DNA of 64,000 nt from DATBVX01 sp963810775. Lineage in GTDB: Bacteria > Pseudomonadota > Gammaproteobacteria > Steroidobacterales > Steroidobacteraceae. Location of the stretch: assembly GCA_963810775.1 (NCBI GenBank), contig CAWEOT010000007.1, forward strand, positions 124,001 through 188,000, in the 5' to 3' direction. The notes beneath the pieces are model-generated. The model was not told where the DNA came from. It made no database searches and saw only the letters and a list, made by a program, of their open reading frames with translations. Positions 61,393 through 64,000 of the stretch are shown here, piece after piece (position 1 is the first letter of the stretch; each line of letters starts with the position of its first letter). Both the position numbers and the translations under genes were made by a program.

Positions 61393-61979
61393 GGTTCTGC
61401 ATCCGCTTCGGCCTGCCATTCCTCCATCCCATCGAACAGATCACCGCGCGCCGGCATCTTGCCGAGCTTGCACGCTGGGATGAGGAAATTGACCAACGCG
61501 CAGCGATCGTTCAGCCAGAGGAGGTAGTACCCATCGCCCTTCTCGATGCGCTTGATACGCGCGTGCGACCAGGGAGCGGGTGGTTTCTTTTTCGCCGTGG
61601 ACGGTGGCAGCGGATGTGCCTCTGCTTCGCGCCGCGCCGCCTCTTGCCCCTCTTTCTGCCAATCGATCCATGGCATTGCGGTTGGTGCATTGGAACCTTC
61701 CGGCGCTGCTGATTCGGTCGGTGCAGATGCAGTCGGTGCCGGTGCCGGAATCGCCAGCGCCTGGTGTTTCACCTCTGGTGGCACGGGTCGCGGCTCGACC
61801 GAAAGCGGAAGAAGCATGACAACCTGCATCGCCGGTGCCGACTGCTCTCGCCGCACCGCGAGGGTGCTGTGCCAGAGGAGGGCAATGAACGCCACGTGCA
61901 CCGTGAGGACTGCGAAGAGCGCGAGTACACGTGTCCGATCCCAACGGAACGATACGTTCCTTACGGCGCGCGCGGACAC
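61389..61979 (-). CDS. Single-pass membrane protein of unknown function
   Basis: A 196-residue protein, start GTG at 61979. One membrane helix ('VLALFAVLTVHVAFIALLW') is followed by a Pro/Ala/Thr-rich periplasmic stretch and a small C-terminal part with two Cys ('YYLLWLNDRCALVNFLIPAC'). The layout recalls TonB-like or colicin-tolerance proteins, but there is no TonB C-terminal domain. I do not recognise the family. Its 3' end overlaps the metal permease gene tail to tail. Confidence 0.65.
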   Translation of the reverse strand: MSARAVRNVSFRWDRTRVLALFAVLTVHVAFIALLWHSTLAVRREQSAPAMQVVMLLPLSVEPRPVPPEVKHQALAIPAPAPTASAPTESAAPEGSNAPTAMPWIDWQKEGQEAARREAEAHPLPPSTAKKKPPAPWSHARIKRIEKGDGYYLLWLNDRCALVNFLIPACKLGKMPARGDLFDGMEEWQAEADAEP

Positions 61980-62068
61980 GAGAGATGGCCCCCTGATCCT
62001 GCCAGCGAGAAGCCCTTGGACAGGACCTCCCGCAGCAGGTTCGTAGCTGCACAGAATGAGGCGGGCGA

Positions 62069-62809
62069 TCAGTTCCCAGTTGCCGCGGCTTTGCGTCCCT
62101 CGCTCAAAGGCGGGAGCTTGAGAACGCTGCGCAAGTCCGCGGCCGCGACGGCGGCATCCGCGCAGTAGCGCGGGCTCGCGAGGAAGAACGAGGCGATCGC
62201 CGGACCCGCGATACGACCGGCGTCGATATCGCTACGGTAGTGAACCCCGCCCACCATGCGCTGGCGGGCAAAGTCCTCGGCGCGCGCCCAGATCGCTGCA
62301 CGCCGCTCCGGAACCATGTCGGCTAGCAGGACTGCTGCCATGAAAACCCAGGTGGCATGGCCACTCGGGTAGGCCAGGTTCACGAGCGGCTCGAGGCACG
62401 GCTGAATGCGCGCATCGAGCGCCACCGGCCGCGGCCGGTCGTAGTGCCTCTTCGCCGCATCGACGAGTTTCTTCGAATCAGCGCGCGCGGCGTCGAACAG
62501 CGACTTCACACTTGCGGGCAGCGCCTTGTTCAGCCGGGCCTCATCGCCAAGCGCTGCGGCGAACCTCAGCACACCGATCTGGATGTTCGCGCGCGCGTAC
62601 TCCACATCCCGCGGCGTGCGGTCATGCTGCATCTGTAGCAGCTCGTCGAGCTCACGCCGCGTCTCGGGCGAATCGTTCGCTGGCGGTGGTGGCAGGATGC
62701 GGACCAGATCCGGGGTCTTGTCCTCGAGGTAAACCCCCGCACTCGCCGACCCGCTCAGCAAGAGCGAGAACAGCAATGTCAGGATGTAGATCAAGCTTGA
62801 ACGCGGCAT
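62069..62809 (-). CDS. Class A non-specific acid phosphatase (PAP2 superfamily), secreted
   Basis: A 246-residue phosphatase with signal peptide ('LLFSLLLSGSASA'). The three phosphatase motifs are present: 'KRHYDRPRP', 'YPSGHATW' and 'VGGVHYRSDIDAG', giving the KxxxxxxRP-PSGH-SRxxxxxHxxxD pattern of class A enzymes (PhoN/PhoC), with Arg-x4-5-His in motif 3. It should release phosphate from organic phosphates in the periplasm. The ATG at 62809 is preferred; a TTG at 62845 would add 12 residues that overlap the upstream gene. Confidence 0.87.
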   Translation of the reverse strand: MPRSSLIYILTLLFSLLLSGSASAGVYLEDKTPDLVRILPPPPANDSPETRRELDELLQMQHDRTPRDVEYARANIQIGVLRFAAALGDEARLNKALPASVKSLFDAARADSKKLVDAAKRHYDRPRPVALDARIQPCLEPLVNLAYPSGHATWVFMAAVLLADMVPERRAAIWARAEDFARQRMVGGVHYRSDIDAGRIAGPAIASFFLASPRYCADAAVAAADLRSVLKLPPLSEGRKAAATGN

Positions 62810-62841
62810 GCAGGTGCATGCCGCAATCGGACCGCGAACCT

Positions 62842-64000
62842 TCAACGAGTCACCCCGTCGGCAGCGCTGCGGGCGGTGTAGTCTTTCAGGAGTAGATCGC
62901 GTCGTTTGAGCAGCGACGTGATCTGACGCTTCTGAAGATAGGGAGTGAGTGCCTTCGTCAGCACTTCCTCGTTGAGAGTTGCCAGCCGTGCCGCCAGTGC
63001 TGGAGGCACCACGGGCTCGCCTTTATAGAGCAGCGTCGGATTCTTCACCAGGGCGGGGAAGGCCCGGGTGTGGTCGATCAACACCAGCGTCCAGTCCTTG
63101 GTGAAGAGTGCGTTCTCCTGCGTGCGATCGGTGTTGTGAATCAGGATGTCGAAAATGTTCATCAGGTTGTATTGCGACCTGATGTCGCACCAGCCCGTTG
63201 GCTGGATCTTCTCTTCCTGCACCTTGCGCACGTTGGTCGCGCCCTCGACCCAGAATTGCAGGGCTCCCTTGTGACTCTTGATGGTCCTGAGGACAGTCAC
63301 TGGCACCATGTCGAGACCCAGCAGGCGGTCGATTTTGTACGCCGCCACCTCGTATTCGAACCGATCGGACTCATTCAAGGCCTTGGTGCGATCCTGAATA
63401 CCGAAGTCGGTGGAGAGCTGCTTGAAAACGGCGCGCACCTCCACGCCGTCCTTGCGCAGGGTGACGCGTTGCGGCTTGGTGATGCCGGTGTCGAGGTCCT
63501 CGATGCCGATCACTTCGGCCTGCTCGAGCCACGACTCGAGTGCATCATCATCGATCCCCGCGGGGCGCGAGCCCACGGCGCGGGGAAGCACTTCGGGCTG
63601 CGCTCGTTCACCGGGACGATCGGCATAGGCGACCGCCCACCGGCCATTCTCAAAAACGAATGCCGCGGGATGGCCGTTGTATTCCGAGCGCAGCATGCCC
63701 GTGTCGAGCAGCACGACGCGGCCATCGAATCGACTCAGCACCCTGCCATTTTGTGACGGCGTGTGCCCCTCGACGACGCGGGCGACGCCGAGCTTCTTCA
63801 GGACTGCATCCAGGTTTTCAGCCTCGGTGTACGGATAGCAGAGGGCTTGCCCGCGAAACCAGGTGGGGCCTTGAGGTGTGAAGGCCTCAGTGTTCTGCAT
63901 CGTGAGCAGTGTCTTCGAAGCCTCTTCGGCGCCCGCGGTGGCGAGTACTTGCGGGAGCTCATTGAAGCCCACCGGCCGGGCGAGATGCTGCTCGGTCTCG
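62842..64000 (-). CDS. Metallophosphoesterase fused to a PI3/4-kinase-like domain, N terminus beyond window
   Basis: An open frame of at least 386 codons enters from the right edge. The visible first part is the C-terminal end of a calcineurin-like (SLP-type) phosphoesterase: 'VVEGHTPSQNGRVLSRFDG' then 'VVLLDTGMLRSEYNGHPAAF'. From about nucleotide 63450 leftward a kinase-like domain follows: 'VRAVFKQLSTDF' (nucleotide-binding Lys), 'ESDRFEYEVAAYKIDRLLG', 'GALQFWVEGA', catalytic 'HNTDRTQENALF' and metal-binding Asp in 'VLIDHTRAFP'. The last two motifs match the catalytic and DFG-like loops of PI4-kinase type II and HipA-like kinases. One chain thus seems to contain both a phosphatase and a kinase. 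It is the gene upstream of the acid phosphatase, with 32 bases between the two. Confidence 0.75.
   Translation of the reverse strand, partial: ETEQHLARPVGFNELPQVLATAGAEEASKTLLTMQNTEAFTPQGPTWFRGQALCYPYTEAENLDAVLKKLGVARVVEGHTPSQNGRVLSRFDGRVVLLDTGMLRSEYNGHPAAFVFENGRWAVAYADRPGERAQPEVLPRAVGSRPAGIDDDALESWLEQAEVIGIEDLDTGITKPQRVTLRKDGVEVRAVFKQLSTDFGIQDRTKALNESDRFEYEVAAYKIDRLLGLDMVPVTVLRTIKSHKGALQFWVEGATNVRKVQEEKIQPTGWCDIRSQYNLMNIFDILIHNTDRTQENALFTKDWTLVLIDHTRAFPALVKNPTLLYKGEPVVPPALAARLATLNEEVLTKALTPYLQKRQITSLLKRRDLLLKDYTARSAADGVTR

Noticed and set aside
1..64000. CRISPR array, tRNA, rRNA, insertion sequence or prophage
   Set aside because: No regular spacer-repeat series, no cloverleaf or rRNA core sequence and no transposase or phage gene was recognised anywhere.

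Overview
The window is a high-GC, gene-dense stretch of a bacterial chromosome with no gap longer than about 250 bases, no rRNA or tRNA gene, no CRISPR array and no intact transposon. Gene content points to a Gram-negative gammaproteobacterium: a class A PBP1b with an LpoP-like activator lipoprotein, azurin, a SlyB-like lipoprotein, HtpX, CbpA/CbpM, a TonB gene with a Fur box, an RND pump and an UrcA-family protein. A Steroidobacterales/Xanthomonadales-like organism is my inference; it rests on family composition and not on a marker gene.

Layout. 1-11 kb: a secreted copper radical oxidase (cut by the window edge), an aromatic-acid transporter divergent from an amidase, formate-tetrahydrofolate ligase, a SPOR-domain protein with a displaced reading frame, a NYN/OST-HTH protein, a SlyB-like lipoprotein and a LysR regulator. 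11-17 kb: PBP1b, its probable TPR activator lipoprotein, and a membrane protein ending in a caspase-like (C13) protease domain, then a GabT-type aminotransferase. 17-23 kb: a GGDEF-EAL protein, a ferredoxin-NADP reductase next to azurin, a remnant of a homoserine dehydrogenase and TesB with a 51-residue membrane peptide. 23-33 kb (mostly minus strand): a very large DUF748/AsmA-like protein, a GNAT, an amino-acid permease, a lipoprotein hydrolase, an FMN reductase, TonB, a D-2-hydroxyacid dehydrogenase and HtpX. 33-41 kb: CbpA-CbpM-CHAD, a ferritin-like/VIT1 metal transporter, an extremely acidic small protein, a DUF4010 membrane protein and proBA.

41-50 kb is a nearly complete molybdenum cofactor and molybdate uptake island, all on the minus strand: modABC, moeA, moaA, moaC, a MobA-MoaD fusion and a MoaE-MoeB-rhodanese triple fusion. 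A ModE-like palindrome lies in front of modA. Together the genes import molybdate, build molybdopterin, insert Mo and add GMP. No mogA/moaB is seen.

50-64 kb: a CmcJ-type oxidoreductase divergent from an MHS-type transporter, a 136-bp imperfect palindrome, an outer-membrane barrel, an RND efflux locus whose adaptor and pump share one frame and whose pump is then frameshifted, a broken and internally duplicated UrcA gene, a zinc/manganese-type uptake set (small Cys/His protein, outer-membrane protein, binding protein, permease, but no ATPase), a class A acid phosphatase, and at the right edge a metallophosphoesterase fused to a PI3/4-kinase-like domain.

Three loci (SPOR gene, RND pump, UrcA gene) each look one base out of frame. 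That is either real decay or variation, or a set of assembly indels.
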